From Burkholderiaceae bacterium (GTDB lineage: Bacteria > Pseudomonadota > Gammaproteobacteria > Burkholderiales > Burkholderiaceae_C), in the NCBI GenBank assembly GCA_030654805.1, contig JAURWR010000069.1, positions 33,431-97,430 on the forward strand: DNA of 64,000 nt, read 5' to 3'. Positions 20,576-30,242 of the stretch are shown here, one piece after another. The first letter of the stretch is position 1, and every line of letters begins with the position of its first letter. Under the pieces are notes generated by a model. That model had not been told where the DNA came from. It ran no database searches and saw only the letters and a list, made by a program, of their open reading frames with translations. The position numbers and the translations under genes were made by a program.

Positions 20576-21052
20576 ATGCACGACTCGTTTGTGACCCTGA
20601 CCCGCAGCCTCCCCGGCGACCTCGATCGCGTGCGCGCCGACCTCGACGCCATCTTCGGCCGCCGCCCTTCCCAACGCCTCGCCAGTCCCGTGAGTCGCGG
20701 CGCGTTTCCGGCGATCAACGTGCGTCAGAACGCGCAGGCCATCGACATTCAGGTGTTCGCACCAGGCATCGACGCGAGTCGCACGGAAGTGACGCTGGAT
20801 CGCGGCATGCTGACCATCGTCGGTGAGCGTGCCAGCAGCCTGCCGGCCCGCCCTGACACAGACACCGAGTGCGGCGCCGAGCCGACCAGCGTGCGCAGCA
20901 ACGAACGGTATGCCGGCCGATTCCGCCGCGCGGTGACGCTGCCGGACGACGCCGACCCGAACCAGGTGACCGCCAACTACCGCGACGGCGTGCTGCACAT
21001 CAACGTTCAGCGCCGCATTGCCACGCCACCGACGCGAATCGCGATCGGCTGA
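20576..21052 (+). CDS. Hsp20 (alpha-crystallin) small heat-shock protein
   Basis: 158 residues. An N-terminal arm is followed by an alpha-crystallin domain (about 45-150) with the conserved GMLTIVGER and the ANYRDGVLHINVQ strand region. The C-terminal IxI-type tail is short (IAIG). Small heat-shock proteins hold unfolding proteins for refolding by DnaK/ClpB. I chose the ATG at 20576 because AAGGAA lies six bases before it; an upstream ATG at 20561 is possible. A second Hsp20 gene follows at once. Confidence 0.92.
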   Translation: MHDSFVTLTRSLPGDLDRVRADLDAIFGRRPSQRLASPVSRGAFPAINVRQNAQAIDIQVFAPGIDASRTEVTLDRGMLTIVGERASSLPARPDTDTECGAEPTSVRSNERYAGRFRRAVTLPDDADPNQVTANYRDGVLHINVQRRIATPPTRIAIG

Positions 21053-21093
21053 AACCGACCGCATCCAACGTCCCTCACGACAGGAACCACGCC

Positions 21094-21462
21094 ATGAACT
21101 CCAACTCGACAAACACCGTTGCAGCATCCACCTTCTATCTGGTGCCCCGGGTCGATGTCTTCGAAGACAGCGCCGGCGTCACGCTGCTGGCCGACTTGCC
21201 CGGTGTCCGCAAGGACGCACTCGACATCCAGGTCGACGGCACGAACCTGCGCCTAGAAGGCCGCGTTTTCGACGGCACGCCGCAGCCAACCGACGCGGTG
21301 GCCTTCGAAATGAGCGCGTCGCACTACCGCCGCGCGTTCACGCTGAGCGAGCGGCTCGACACCAGCGCCATCGATGCCCAGCTCAAAGACGGTGTGCTGC
21401 GACTGCGCATCCCCAAGCTTGCCGAGGCGCAACCCAAGCGTGTCGAAGTCCGCATCGGCTGA
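21094..21462 (+). CDS. Hsp20 (alpha-crystallin) small heat-shock protein, second copy
   Basis: 122 residues, almost only an alpha-crystallin domain: VPRVDVFEDSAGVTLLADLP, ALDIQVDGTNLRLEGR, then LKDGVLRLRIPKLAEAQPKR, which is the canonical C-terminal strand with a PKR tail. It lies 41 bases after the first copy and is quite different from it, so the two may form mixed oligomers rather than being a recent duplication. Shine-Dalgarno is CAGGAA. Confidence 0.93.
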   Translation: MNSNSTNTVAASTFYLVPRVDVFEDSAGVTLLADLPGVRKDALDIQVDGTNLRLEGRVFDGTPQPTDAVAFEMSASHYRRAFTLSERLDTSAIDAQLKDGVLRLRIPKLAEAQPKRVEVRIG

Positions 21463-21609
21463 TGGCGAAGAGGCGGCGGACCCGTGCGCTGTCGCCTCCA
21501 GCACAAGCACGCCCTCGACGAATTCGAAAGCAAGACCCGGAGTGCGGGCAGGTTCGATGAGGCCTAAATTCAGCCATCGATCTCGACCGGCTGAAATGGC
21601 ACTTCCACC

Positions 21610-22698
21610 ATGCACACCAACGACACCGCCCTGCGGGCCCAAGCAACGCTGACCGACCCGCGCTGGGCGATGATCGTCGCGCGCGATGCATCAGCCGACG
21701 GTCGGTTCTTTTATTCGGTTCGCACCACCGGCGTCTATTGCCGACCCTCGTGCGCATCGCGCTCGGCGAGGCCCGAGAACGTCGCGTTCCACGCGACGCG
21801 CGCCGATGCCGAGCATGCGGGCTATCGACCGTGCAAGCGCTGCACGCCCGACCAGCCGCCACGTACCCATCAACAGGCCGAACTTGTCGCCGCGCTTTGC
21901 CGCCACATCGAAAGCGCAGAACAACAGCCCACCTTGAACGAACTGGCCGACCGGGCCGGTCTCAGCCCCCACCACCTGCACCGCGTGTTCAAGACTGTCA
22001 CCGGTGTGACGCCCAAGGCGTATGCGCAGGCACATCGCGCGCAGCGAGTGCGGCAGGAGCTGGCGCACAGCGGGTCGGTCACCGAGGCGATCCTGGACGC
22101 CGGCTATGCGTCGAGCAGCCGCTTCTACGAGGCTTCAGCGCAGGTGCTGGGCATGACGCCGACCGCATACCGCGCGGGCGGGGCAGCAACGGAGATCCGC
22201 TTCGCGATCGGCTCGTGTTCGCTCGGCGCGATCCTGGTGGCGCAGAGCGCGCTCGGCGTCTGCGCGATCCTGATCGGCGACGACCCCGAGCTGCTGGCGC
22301 GCGACCTGCAGGACCGCTTTCCGAAGGCCGACCTGATCGGCGGTGACGCCGACTTCGAGCACCTGGTGGCACAGGTCGTCGGCTTCGTCGAAGCACCGGC
22401 CATCGGCCTCGACCTGCCGCTCGACCTGCGCGGCACTGCGTTCCAGCAGCGGGTGTGGCAGGCGCTGCGCGAGATTCCGGCAGGCTGCACCGCGAGCTAC
22501 ACCGACATCGCTCAGCGTATCGGATCGCCAGCGTCGGTGCGCGCGGTGGCACAGGCCTGCGGCGCCAACCCGCTGGCGGTCGCGATCCCCTGTCACCGGG
22601 TGGTGCGCCTCGACGGCGGGCTGTCGGGGTACCGCTGGGGTGTCGAGCGCAAGCGCGAGTTGCTGAGTCGCGAGGCAATCACCCCCGAGAAATCATGA
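21610..22698 (+). CDS. ada: Ada bifunctional DNA repair methyltransferase / transcriptional activator
   Basis: 362 residues in the full Ada order. The N-terminal Ada_Zn domain has methyl-acceptor Cys44 in VYCRPSC plus the KRC zinc ligands. An AraC-type helix-turn-helix follows (about 95-190; HLHRVFKTVTGVTPKAYAQA). The C-terminal O6-methylguanine methyltransferase domain has active Cys328 in IPCHRVVR. Methylation of Cys44 by phosphotriesters turns Ada into an activator of repair genes. The stop overlaps the alkB start, as in the classic adaptive-response operon. Confidence 0.96.
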   Translation: MHTNDTALRAQATLTDPRWAMIVARDASADGRFFYSVRTTGVYCRPSCASRSARPENVAFHATRADAEHAGYRPCKRCTPDQPPRTHQQAELVAALCRHIESAEQQPTLNELADRAGLSPHHLHRVFKTVTGVTPKAYAQAHRAQRVRQELAHSGSVTEAILDAGYASSSRFYEASAQVLGMTPTAYRAGGAATEIRFAIGSCSLGAILVAQSALGVCAILIGDDPELLARDLQDRFPKADLIGGDADFEHLVAQVVGFVEAPAIGLDLPLDLRGTAFQQRVWQALREIPAGCTASYTDIAQRIGSPASVRAVAQACGANPLAVAIPCHRVVRLDGGLSGYRWGVERKRELLSREAITPEKS

Positions 22699-23369
22699 GC
22701 GCATCGGCGGTCGGCACCGGCGCCAATCTGGCGCTTTTCGACGATGACGATGCGCCACGGATCGAACCGCTGGGACCGGGTGCTGTGGTCTGGCGTGCCG
22801 GGGCGCGCGCGTTCGACACAGCCTTGCTGGTGGCGGTGGACCAGGTCACCGCACAGGCGCCCTGGCGACACTTGATCACGCCGGGCGGCTTTCGGATGTC
22901 GGTCGCGATGACCAGTTGCGGGCCGCTGGGCTGGGTCAGCGACCGGCGCGGCTACCGCTACGACCCGATCGATCCCGACAGCGGAAGACCGTGGCCGCCG
23001 ATGCCCGACATGTTCATGCCGTTGGCGCAGGCCGCCGCCACACAGGCAGGTTTCGACGGCTTCGAGCCCGACGCCTGCCTGATCAACCGCTACGTGCCCG
23101 GCGCCCGGCTGACCCTGCACCAGGACCGCGACGAGCGCGACGCGCATTCGCCGATCGTGTCGGTGTCGCTGGGCCTGCCGGCGGTCTTCCAGTTCGGCGG
23201 ACCGACGCGCCGCGACCCCAAGCAGCGCATCACGCTCGTGCACGGCGACGTCGTCGTCTGGGGTGGCCCGGCTCGCTTCTTCCACCACGGCGTGCTGCCG
23301 CTGAAAGCCGGCCGCCATCCGCTGACCGGTGAACAGCGCATCAATCTGACGTTTCGCCGGGCGCGCTGA
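22695..23369 (+). CDS. alkB: AlkB, alpha-ketoglutarate-dependent DNA dealkylase
   Basis: 224 residues, the size of E. coli AlkB. The dioxygenase iron triad is visible as the HxD of LHQDRDE and His in RFFHHGVLPL, with the 2-oxoglutarate-binding Arg in RINLTFRRAR. AlkB oxidatively removes 1-methyladenine and 3-methylcytosine lesions. The start ATG overlaps the ada stop (ATGA), so both are made together when Ada is activated. Confidence 0.96.
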   Translation: MSASAVGTGANLALFDDDDAPRIEPLGPGAVVWRAGARAFDTALLVAVDQVTAQAPWRHLITPGGFRMSVAMTSCGPLGWVSDRRGYRYDPIDPDSGRPWPPMPDMFMPLAQAAATQAGFDGFEPDACLINRYVPGARLTLHQDRDERDAHSPIVSVSLGLPAVFQFGGPTRRDPKQRITLVHGDVVVWGGPARFFHHGVLPLKAGRHPLTGEQRINLTFRRAR

Positions 23370-23391
23370 ATCGACGCGCCGGCAGCGCAGC

Positions 23392-24321
23392 TCAGCCGAA
23401 CAGTTCGGCGTAGCTGACGCTCGCGGTGCCGAACTTGCCGACGACGATCCCGCCGGCGCGATTGGCATGCGGCATCGCTTCGCGTGCGTCCAGGCCCGCA
23501 GCCATCAGCGCCGTCATCGCCGCGATCACCGTGTCGCCCGCACCGGTGACGTCGAACACCTCGCGCGTCTGCGCCGGTTCGTTCGCCTCGCCGCGTTCGT
23601 CGAACAGCGTCATGCCGTCTTCCGATCGGGTCAAGAGCAGGGCCTGCACCCGCAGCTGGACTCGCAACGCCTGAGCGCGCTCGATGAGCTGCGCTTCAGT
23701 GCTCCAGGCGCCGACCACCTGCGCCAGTTCGCCGCGATTCGGCGTGATCACCGTGGCACCGGCGTAGCGGGCGTAGTCGCTGCCCTTCGGATCGACCAGC
23801 ACCGGCTTGCCGGCCGCACGGGCCGATTCGATCATCCGGGTGATGTGCGTCAGGCCGCCCTTGCCGTAGTCGGAGAACAGCACCGCGTCGTGCAACGGCA
23901 GTTCGCGTTCGAACGCACCCCGCATCTGTTCGAGCACCTCGTGATCGGGCTCGTTCTCGAAGTCGATGCGCAGCAGCTGCTGCGACCGACCGATGACGCG
24001 CAGCTTGACGATGGTGCGCAGCCGTGCATCCTCGCCGAGCCGGGTTTCGATGCCATGCTGCTCCAGCAGCACCCGCAGCCGCGTGGCCGCTTCGTCACTC
24101 CCGACCACCGTCAGCAGTGTCACCCGGGCACCCAGCGTCTTGATGTTCAGCGCCACGTTGGCCGCGCCGCCGAGCCGCTCTTCCTCGCGCGACACCCGCA
24201 CCACAGGCACCGGTGCCTCGGGCGAGATGCGATCGACCGTACCGTGCCAGTAGCGGTCGAGCATCACGTCGCCCACCACCAGCACACGGCGCTGGGCGAG
24301 GGCCTCCGGGGTCGGGATCAT
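23392..24321 (-). CDS. hldE1: D-glycero-beta-D-manno-heptose-7-phosphate kinase
   Basis: 309 residues, a PfkB/ribokinase-fold kinase equal to the N-terminal half of E. coli HldE: VVGDVMLDRYWHGTVDRISP, EERLGGAANVALN, and the catalytic FDVTGAGDTVIA near the C-terminus. It phosphorylates heptose 7-phosphate at C1 for ADP-heptose and the LPS inner core. The cytidylyl/adenylyl domain is not fused and must be elsewhere, as usual in Betaproteobacteria. It implies that the cell makes heptose-containing LPS. Confidence 0.93.
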   Translation of the reverse strand: MIPTPEALAQRRVLVVGDVMLDRYWHGTVDRISPEAPVPVVRVSREEERLGGAANVALNIKTLGARVTLLTVVGSDEAATRLRVLLEQHGIETRLGEDARLRTIVKLRVIGRSQQLLRIDFENEPDHEVLEQMRGAFERELPLHDAVLFSDYGKGGLTHITRMIESARAAGKPVLVDPKGSDYARYAGATVITPNRGELAQVVGAWSTEAQLIERAQALRVQLRVQALLLTRSEDGMTLFDERGEANEPAQTREVFDVTGAGDTVIAAMTALMAAGLDAREAMPHANRAGGIVVGKFGTASVSYAELFG

Positions 24322-24707
24322 GACGGCGCACCCGGAGCTTCAGGGACGCAGGCCCTGCACTTCGCACTCGGTGTGTTCGGGCAGATCAGGCAAGGGGCAG
24401 CAACAAGGCTCATGGTGTGCGAGGGGATCGGTACAGGCTCGGTTTATATCAAGTGCGCCTATCGGTACGTCTCCCAAGGCGGCCACAACGCAGCCTTCAT
24501 CACCTGCAAGCATCTCCGCCCCACTTCAGAGGGAGCCTCGATGCCAGGCAATTTCGAGCAGCGCACGACGTGACACGGACACTCGCACCCGGCCGAGTGC
24601 CCTCGCGCAGGGGACAGTCAAACCGCACGCCGATCTCCAGAATTTCTTCCAGGTCGCAGCCCGCAGGCTGACGACCGGTCACCTCAACCTACCGACTGGA
24701 GAACACC
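24322..24707. other. 386-base divergent intergenic region, no gene seen
   Basis: It lies between the heptose kinase (leftward) and the ComEA-like gene (rightward). Overlapping open frames exist but none has a convincing start or recognisable sequence. A Shine-Dalgarno-like GGAG near 24700 serves the ComEA gene. Confidence 0.5.
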
Positions 24708-25067
24708 ATGATCCGCACCCTCGTCACACTTCTCATTGCCGCCCTCGCCTTCGCTGCCCACGCGGCGGTCGACGTCAACAAGGCCTCGCAGGCCGAACTC
24801 GAAACCATCAAGGGCATCGGCCCGAGCATGTCGGGCAAGATCCTCGACGAACGAAAGAAGGGCTCGTTCAGGGACTGGACCGATGTGGTGACCCGCATCA
24901 AGGGCGTCGGTCCCGCCAACGCCACCAAGTTCTCGTCCGACGGCCTGACCGTCAACGGAGCCGGCTTCAAGCCAGAACTGGTCGCGTCGAGCAAGCCGAC
25001 GTCGCCAGCGGACAGAAGTCACTCGACCGAGGCCCAGAAGCAGCCTGCGGTGTCGCCAAAGAAGTGA
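24708..25067 (+). CDS. ComEA-like helix-hairpin-helix DNA-binding protein
   Basis: 119 residues. The signal peptide (to about Ala19-Ala20, AALAFAAHAA) is followed by a double helix-hairpin-helix domain (VDVNKASQAELETIKGIGPS ... RIKGVGPANATKF), the ComEA fold that binds incoming DNA in the periplasm during transformation. A polar, low-complexity tail of about 40 residues follows. It is a single gene with no other competence genes nearby, so a role in uptake is family inference only. Confidence 0.87.
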   Translation: MIRTLVTLLIAALAFAAHAAVDVNKASQAELETIKGIGPSMSGKILDERKKGSFRDWTDVVTRIKGVGPANATKFSSDGLTVNGAGFKPELVASSKPTSPADRSHSTEAQKQPAVSPKK

Positions 25068-25234
25068 GGTCCGGGCAGGCGCAGCATCACGCCCCGCCAC
25101 AGCGGGACATTGAAATCTGGTGAAGCGTCTGCCCAATTCACCGCTGCGATGCCCAAGCCCACGCCAGACCCCGGACGGCAACGCCTTGCGCTAGGCCGAT
25201 CGCTGCGGCCGCTTACGCTTACACACCAAGCAAA

Positions 25235-25260
25235 CGGGGTTCGTCTTTCGACGAACCCCG
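25235..25260 (-). terminator. Intrinsic terminator after clpA
   Basis: CGGGGTTCGTC, loop TTTC, GACGAACCCCG: a perfect 11-base stem. Read on the minus strand it is followed by TTTGCTT. It sits 23 bases past the clpA stop. Confidence 0.7.
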
Positions 25261-25282
25261 GCGCAGGACAGTCGCTATCAGG

Positions 25283-27586
25283 TCAGGCCGTCGCGGACTC
25301 CGCCTTGGGCTTGTCGCTTTTCTTGACCGGCTGAATGTCCAGAACGGCCTTGCCGTCGGCATCCACATCGACCGTCAGACGACCACCATCGACCAGACGA
25401 CCGAACAACAGTTCATCCGCCAGCGCACGACGGATCGTGTCCTGGATCAGGCGCTGCATCGGACGCGCACCCATCAGCGGATCGAAACCGTTCTTCGCGA
25501 GGTGCTTGCGCAAGGCGTCGGTGAACGTGGCATCGACCTTCTTCTCGGCCAGTTGACCTTCCAGTTGCAGCAGGAACTTGTCCACCACACGCAGGATGAT
25601 TTCCTCGTCCAGCGCCCGGAAGCTGACGATCGCATCGAGACGATTGCGGAATTCCGGTGTGAACATCCGCTTCACGTCGCCCATCTCGTCGCCACGCTCG
25701 CGCGGATTCGTGAAGCCGATCGTGGCCTTGTTCATCGTCTCCGCGCCCGCGTTGGTGGTCATGACGATGATCACGTTGCGGAAATCGGCCTTGCGCCCGT
25801 TGTTGTCGGTCAAGGTGCCGTGGTCCATGACCTGGAGGAGCACGTTGAATACATCCGGGTGTGCCTTCTCGATCTCGTCGAGCAACAGCACCGAGTGCGG
25901 CTTCTTGGTGATCGCCTCCGTCAGCAAACCGCCCTGATCGAAACCGACGTAGCCCGGAGGTGCACCGATCAGGCGGCTGACGGCGTGGCGCTCCATGTAC
26001 TCGCTCATGTCGAAGCGGATCAGATCGATCCCCAGGATGAACGCGAGCTGTTTCGCAACCTCGGTCTTGCCCACGCCGGTGGGACCGGAGAAGAGAAACG
26101 AACCGATCGGCTTGTCGGGCTTGCCCAAGCCGGAGCGCGCCATCTTGATCGCGGATGCCAGCGCCTCGATGGCCGGCTCTTGCCCGAACACCACGCTGTT
26201 GAGGTCGCGATCCAGGCTCTTCAGCTTCGACCGATCGTCGTTCGATACGCTGGCCGGCGGGATTCGCGCGATCTTCGCGACGATCTCCTCGACCTCATTG
26301 CGAGTGATGGTCTTCTTCTGCTTGCTCTTGGGCAGGATGCGCTGCGCTGCACCGGCCTCGTCGATCACGTCGATCGCCTTGTCGGGCAGGTGGCGGTCAT
26401 TGATGAACTTGGCGGACAACTCGGCAGCAGCTTGCAAGGCACCAAGCGCGTACTTGACGCTGTGGTGCTCTTCGAACCGCGACTTCAGCCCTTTGAGGAT
26501 TTCAACCGTCTCCTCGACAGAAGGCTCGACGACATCGACTTTCTGGAACCGACGCGAGAGCGCTGCGTCCTTTTCGAAGATGCCGCGGTACTCGGTGAAA
26601 GTGGTCGCGCCGATGCACTTCATCGCACCCGAGCTCAACGCCGGCTTCAGCAGGTTGCTGGCGTCCAACGTGCCGCCGGAGGCCGCACCAGCACCGATCA
26701 GCGTGTGGATCTCATCGATGAACAGCACCGAGTTCGGCTGATCCTTCAGAACCTTCAACACACCCTTCAGGCGCTGCTCGAAGTCGCCGCGGTACTTGGT
26801 GCCGGCCAGCAACGCACCCATGTCCAGCGAGAAGACCGTGGCGTTGGCCAGAACCTCGGGTACATCGCCTTCGGTGATGCGCCACGCAAGACCTTCGGCG
26901 ATGGCGGTCTTGCCAACGCCGGCTTCACCAACCAGCAGCGGATTGTTCTTGCGTCGACGGCACAGGATCTGGATGACGCGCTCGACCTCGTGTTCGCGAC
27001 CGATCAGCGGATCGATCTTTCCATCGCGCGCCAACTGGTTGAGGTTCTGGGTGAACTGCTCGAGCGGCGATCCCTTGCCGTCCGACTCATCCTTTTCGCT
27101 GTCACTCGAACTGGCGCTGTCGCTGGGCTTGGCAGCCTCGGGCGGATCGGATTTCTTGATGCCGTGCGCGATGAAGTTGACGACATCCAGACGCGTCACC
27201 CCCTGCTGATGCAGGTAATAGACCGCATGGGAATCCTTCTCGCCGAAGATCGCAACCAGCACGTTGGCACCGGTGACTTCCTTCTTGCCGCTTCCCGTGG
27301 ACTGAACGTGCATGATCGCGCGTTGAATCACCCGCTGGAAGCCAAGCGTCGGCTGCGTGTCCACCTCGTCGGTACCACCGACGGTCGGGGTGTTTTCCTT
27401 GATGAACTGCGCCAGGCTCTTGCGCAGATCGTCGACGTTGGCCGAGCAGGCGCGAAGCACCTCGGCAGCCGACGGGTTGTCGAGCAACGCCATCAGCAGG
27501 TGCTCCACGGTGATGAATTCGTGACGCTGCTGACGCGCCTCAACGAACGCCATGTGCAGACTGACTTCGAGCTCTTGAGCGATCAT
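25283..27586 (-). CDS. clpA: ClpA, ATP-dependent Clp protease ATP-binding subunit
   Basis: 767 residues. The N domain of two Clp repeats (about 1-145; [20 protein letters not shown]) is followed by two AAA+ modules: first Walker [17 protein letters not shown], second Walker [17 protein letters not shown]. The IGL-type loop for ClpP docking lies in the second ([11 protein letters not shown] region). ClpA unfolds substrates for ClpP and works with the adaptor ClpS. The start ATG at 27586 follows GGAGG and overlaps the clpS stop (ATGA). Confidence 0.97.
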   Translation of the reverse strand: MIAQELEVSLHMAFVEARQQRHEFITVEHLLMALLDNPSAAEVLRACSANVDDLRKSLAQFIKENTPTVGGTDEVDTQPTLGFQRVIQRAIMHVQSTGSGKKEVTGANVLVAIFGEKDSHAVYYLHQQGVTRLDVVNFIAHGIKKSDPPEAAKPSDSASSSDSEKDESDGKGSPLEQFTQNLNQLARDGKIDPLIGREHEVERVIQILCRRRKNNPLLVGEAGVGKTAIAEGLAWRITEGDVPEVLANATVFSLDMGALLAGTKYRGDFEQRLKGVLKVLKDQPNSVLFIDEIHTLIGAGAASGGTLDASNLLKPALSSGAMKCIGATTFTEYRGIFEKDAALSRRFQKVDVVEPSVEETVEILKGLKSRFEEHHSVKYALGALQAAAELSAKFINDRHLPDKAIDVIDEAGAAQRILPKSKQKKTITRNEVEEIVAKIARIPPASVSNDDRSKLKSLDRDLNSVVFGQEPAIEALASAIKMARSGLGKPDKPIGSFLFSGPTGVGKTEVAKQLAFILGIDLIRFDMSEYMERHAVSRLIGAPPGYVGFDQGGLLTEAITKKPHSVLLLDEIEKAHPDVFNVLLQVMDHGTLTDNNGRKADFRNVIIVMTTNAGAETMNKATIGFTNPRERGDEMGDVKRMFTPEFRNRLDAIVSFRALDEEIILRVVDKFLLQLEGQLAEKKVDATFTDALRKHLAKNGFDPLMGARPMQRLIQDTIRRALADELLFGRLVDGGRLTVDVDADGKAVLDIQPVKKSDKPKAESATA

Positions 27587-27936
27587 GCGGCCTCCATAAT
27601 GCATTGCAACGGGTGGCCACCGCGCCGTGCGGCAGCCAACACCAACTCAACCTTCGTGGCAGCGACATCCTTCGAATAGGTGCCGCAGACTCCACGGCCG
27701 TCATGGTGAATCTTCAACATGATTTGAGTTGCGGCCTCGAGGTCACGATTGAAATACTCCTGAAGCACCATTACAACGAATTCCATCGGCGTGTAGTCAT
27801 CGTTGAGCAGGATGACCTGGTACATCCGGGGTGGATCGGTCTTTTGGGCTTGCCGCTCGACAACAACGGCCCCTTGCCCGTCATCGAGCGGAGCCCCGAT
27901 GGCAGGAGGCTTGGGCGCTGGTTTATCAGTAGGCAT
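27583..27936 (-). CDS. clpS: ClpS, ClpA adaptor for N-degron substrates
   Basis: 117 residues. An unstructured N-terminal tail (about 1-35) is followed by the ClpS core: [17 protein letters not shown] (substrate pocket), then [21 protein letters not shown]. It delivers proteins with destabilising N-terminal residues to ClpAP. The gene is divergent from a cold-shock gene, reproducing the conserved clpS/cspD arrangement of Proteobacteria. Confidence 0.97.
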   Translation of the reverse strand: MPTDKPAPKPPAIGAPLDDGQGAVVVERQAQKTDPPRMYQVILLNDDYTPMEFVVMVLQEYFNRDLEAATQIMLKIHHDGRGVCGTYSKDVAATKVELVLAAARRGGHPLQCIMEAA

Positions 27937-28168
27937 GAGTTCATTCTATCGAGATGGGTGATTCAACTGGCACTGGAGGCATATTGACTCTGGCTATCTC
28001 GGTGTAAGGCAAAAATTGAGCCTTGCTAGGGGCTCATTTCTGTACCCGAAGCGGTGCAGAGCCTTCCCCAAGCTGGTTCAAATCAAGGCATCTTGTAGGT
28101 GTCTCGCCGCCTTGACACCACGATCAGCGCAGCCGGAAAATACGATCTGATTTCTCTGGGGGCGCAGC

Positions 28169-28441
28169 ATGGCCACAGGTACGGTGAAATGGTTCAACGA
28201 CGCCAAGGGATTTGGATTCATTGAACCCGATGGCGGTGGAGACGACGTCTTTGCCCATTTCTCAGCCATCCAGATGGACGGTTTCAGGACGCTCAAGCAA
28301 GGCAGCAAGGTCACTTTTGAATTGGCGCAAGGCCCCAAAGGCCAGCTCGCGCAGAACATCGTTCCAGCCAACAATCTGGGTGGACATGGGTCAGAAGCTG
28401 ATGCAGAGCAAACTCACCCGGCCCAGTCGATGACCACCTGA
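28169..28441 (+). CDS. Cold-shock-domain protein (CspD-like)
   Basis: 90 residues. The cold-shock domain (about 1-67) has RNP1 KGFGFIEPD and RNP2 DVFAHFSAI, which bind single-stranded RNA or DNA. A short polar tail of ~20 residues makes it longer than CspA. Its place divergent from clpS-clpA matches cspD in E. coli, so a stationary-phase or replication role is likelier than classic cold shock. A very strong hairpin follows. Confidence 0.92.
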   Translation: MATGTVKWFNDAKGFGFIEPDGGGDDVFAHFSAIQMDGFRTLKQGSKVTFELAQGPKGQLAQNIVPANNLGGHGSEADAEQTHPAQSMTT

Positions 28442-28464
28442 CCAGAAATAACTGATTTCCGACC

Positions 28465-28514
28465 GACACACCAAAAGCAAACCCGCCATCTGGCGGGTTT
28501 GCTTTTGGTGTGTC
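28465..28514 (+). terminator. 24-base-pair perfect hairpin after the cold-shock gene
   Basis: GACACACCAAAAGCAAACCC and on to 28488, loop TC, then the exact reverse complement to 28514. The core CCCGCCA/TGGCGGG followed by TTTGCTTTT is a terminator; the A-rich outer arm makes it bidirectional, also ending the leftward gene at 28564. Confidence 0.8.
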
Positions 28515-28563
28515 CGACCTTCGGGTCAACGGGACGGGCCGAAACCGGCCCATAGACACCGGG

Positions 28564-28893
28564 TCAAGGCTGCCGGGTCTGCACATCGTGCTTCTGGCGG
28601 TGGATGCGCCGGCTGGCCACGTCCTGACGCTTTTCGAGCGCGATGGCTTCCTTCGGGGTCACCTTGCCATCGGCTTCGGCACGCCCCTCGGCCCGCGTGA
28701 GGCGAGCCTGCTCGCGGCTGAGGCGACGCGCCTCGGGCTTTGTCAGAGCGCCGGACGCCACACCATTTTCGAGGCGTTGCTCCTGCCGATCCTGTCGGTT
28801 GTCGAACCGCTGTTCGGCCGGACTCTCGGCGTGGGCGCTGGCGGCAGCAACTAGGCAAATTCCGAGCAAGACGTGCGAACGTAAGAACGACAT
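28564..28893 (-). CDS. Small exported Arg/Gln/Glu-rich protein of unknown function
   Basis: 109 residues. The signal peptide (MSFLRSHVLLGICLVAAASA, cleavage after AHA) leads a mature part that is almost purely charged and predicted helical: SPAEQRFDNRQDRQEQRLEN, VASGALTKPEARRLSREQAR, then repeats of RxEGRAEADGKVTPKEA. The alternation resembles uncharacterised periplasmic proteins of Burkholderiales; I know no function. The Shine-Dalgarno AAGGA supports the start at 28893. It is divergent from another exported charged protein at 29129. Confidence 0.75.
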   Translation of the reverse strand: MSFLRSHVLLGICLVAAASAHAESPAEQRFDNRQDRQEQRLENGVASGALTKPEARRLSREQARLTRAEGRAEADGKVTPKEAIALEKRQDVASRRIHRQKHDVQTRQP

Positions 28894-29128
28894 GGTGGAT
28901 CCTTGAAGTGGAAGAAGTGAGGCTGGGCGTGACCCGATGGCAGTCACGTAACCCTTGAACCGCGCGACCCGCCGCTTCCTTACGGCAGGCGATGCATACC
29001 CGACCTGAACGGTGGGAGTCAGCGTAAGAAGTGCCCGCATCAACGGTTCAAGCAAGCCGGACGCGAGAAAACGGGCCGCCCTGCCCCTCGCGAGAGAGGC
29101 AGGGGCCACGCCACGGAAAGGAGCACAC

Positions 29129-29569
29129 ATGAAGTGGGGAATGCTTTGCCTTGTCTTTGTAATAGCGCTGTCGTCGCCACTGTGCGGGCGAGCGGCGGCG
29201 CCGGAGGTGCCCGATCCGAGCGCCTGGGCCAAGCTCAGCCCGGCGGAACAGGCTTCGCTCCGATCTGAGTTGAAGCAGCGCCTGCAACAGGCCACGCCGC
29301 AGGAGCGCGCGGCATTTCGCAGTCGACTGAGAGAACGCCTCGAAGAGATGACGCCCGAACAACGCCAGGCACTCGCTGAAAAGACCCGCGATCGCTGGCA
29401 AAGGCTCGACCCGGAGGAGCGACAACGTCTGATTAAGGAACGTCGCGACCGCGTGAAGGCGATGTCGCCCGAAGAGCGCAGGCAACTGATCGAGCAGCGT
29501 CGTGAGATCCTCGGCAAGCTCAGCCCCGAAGAGCGCGCGCTGTTGCGCGAGAAACTGACCGAACGGTGA
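29129..29569 (+). CDS. Exported DUF3106-like protein with ~20-residue charged repeats
   Basis: 146 residues. The signal peptide (about 1-22) is followed by a helical chain built of repeats with the pattern SPEERxxLxxxxRxRxxxM (LSPAEQASL, ATPQERAAF, MTPEQRQAL, LDPEERQRL, MSPEERRQL, LSPEERALL), a period of about 20-22 residues. This pattern is typical of DUF3106 proteins, which often neighbour an ECF sigma factor in Burkholderiales, as here (sigma gene 31 bases later). A periplasmic scaffold or sensor role is guesswork. Shine-Dalgarno is AAAGGAG. Confidence 0.75.
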   Translation: MKWGMLCLVFVIALSSPLCGRAAAPEVPDPSAWAKLSPAEQASLRSELKQRLQQATPQERAAFRSRLRERLEEMTPEQRQALAEKTRDRWQRLDPEERQRLIKERRDRVKAMSPEERRQLIEQRREILGKLSPEERALLREKLTER

Positions 29570-29600
29570 GGCGCTTGACCACCCTACGAACACCCTCCGG

Positions 29601-30242
29601 ATGCAGAACGTGTCCCGACTGACCGGTTGGCTGGAAGGTGCCGCCACGCGGATGCGCTCCGGCTCGCCGTCGCAGGCCGGCGACTGGGCGCTGTGGCGCG
29701 AAGCGTGCGCGGGCAACCCGCGCAGTGCTCAGAAACTGGTGCGCGAGTTGACGCCGTCCGCCTACGGTCTGGCACTTCAACTGCTGCGTCGCAACGAAGA
29801 CGCAGAAGACGTGGTGCAGGATGCCTTTCTGAGGCTGTGGCGCAGCGACCCCAGCGACACGCGGGGAGCAACGCTGTCGACCTACTTCAACACCATCGTG
29901 ATCAACCGCTGCCGAAGCCACCTGACGGCACGACGCGAAGACGCCACCGACCCGGACGCGCTGGCCGATTTGCACGATGCGCAGCAAGCCTCGGAGCACA
30001 ACGGCAGCGCGGCGAATCACCCCACCGGATTCGGTGGTGGCGGAGGCGGTGGCCAGGCGCTGGAGCGCGGCCTCGGACGTCTGCCGGTACGGCAACGCAT
30101 GGCGATCGTGATGTGGGCTTATGCCGACGCCGGCGTTGCCGACATTGCCCGCGCACTCGACATCGACCCCAACGCGGCGCATCAACTCTTGCACCGCGCC
30201 AAGCATTCATTGCGAATGCATCTCGAAGGAGGCTCCCCGTGA
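29601..30242 (+). CDS. ECF-type RNA polymerase sigma factor
   Basis: 213 residues. Region 2 (about 45-105) reads GLALQLLRRNEDAEDVVQDA followed by FLRLW; region 4 (about 150-205) reads LPVRQRMAIVMWAYADAGVADIARAL-type helix-turn-helix. The linker is long and Gly-rich (GFGGGGGGG near residue 145). It lies between the DUF3106-like gene and a membrane protein whose GTG overlaps its stop, a layout typical of sigma and anti-sigma pairs. Confidence 0.87.
   Translation: MQNVSRLTGWLEGAATRMRSGSPSQAGDWALWREACAGNPRSAQKLVRELTPSAYGLALQLLRRNEDAEDVVQDAFLRLWRSDPSDTRGATLSTYFNTIVINRCRSHLTARREDATDPDALADLHDAQQASEHNGSAANHPTGFGGGGGGGQALERGLGRLPVRQRMAIVMWAYADAGVADIARALDIDPNAAHQLLHRAKHSLRMHLEGGSP

Noticed and set aside
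25502..27679. 725-codon plus-strand frame opposite clpA
   Set aside because: ClpA on the minus strand is full-length and conserved; the opposite frame has no recognisable domain.
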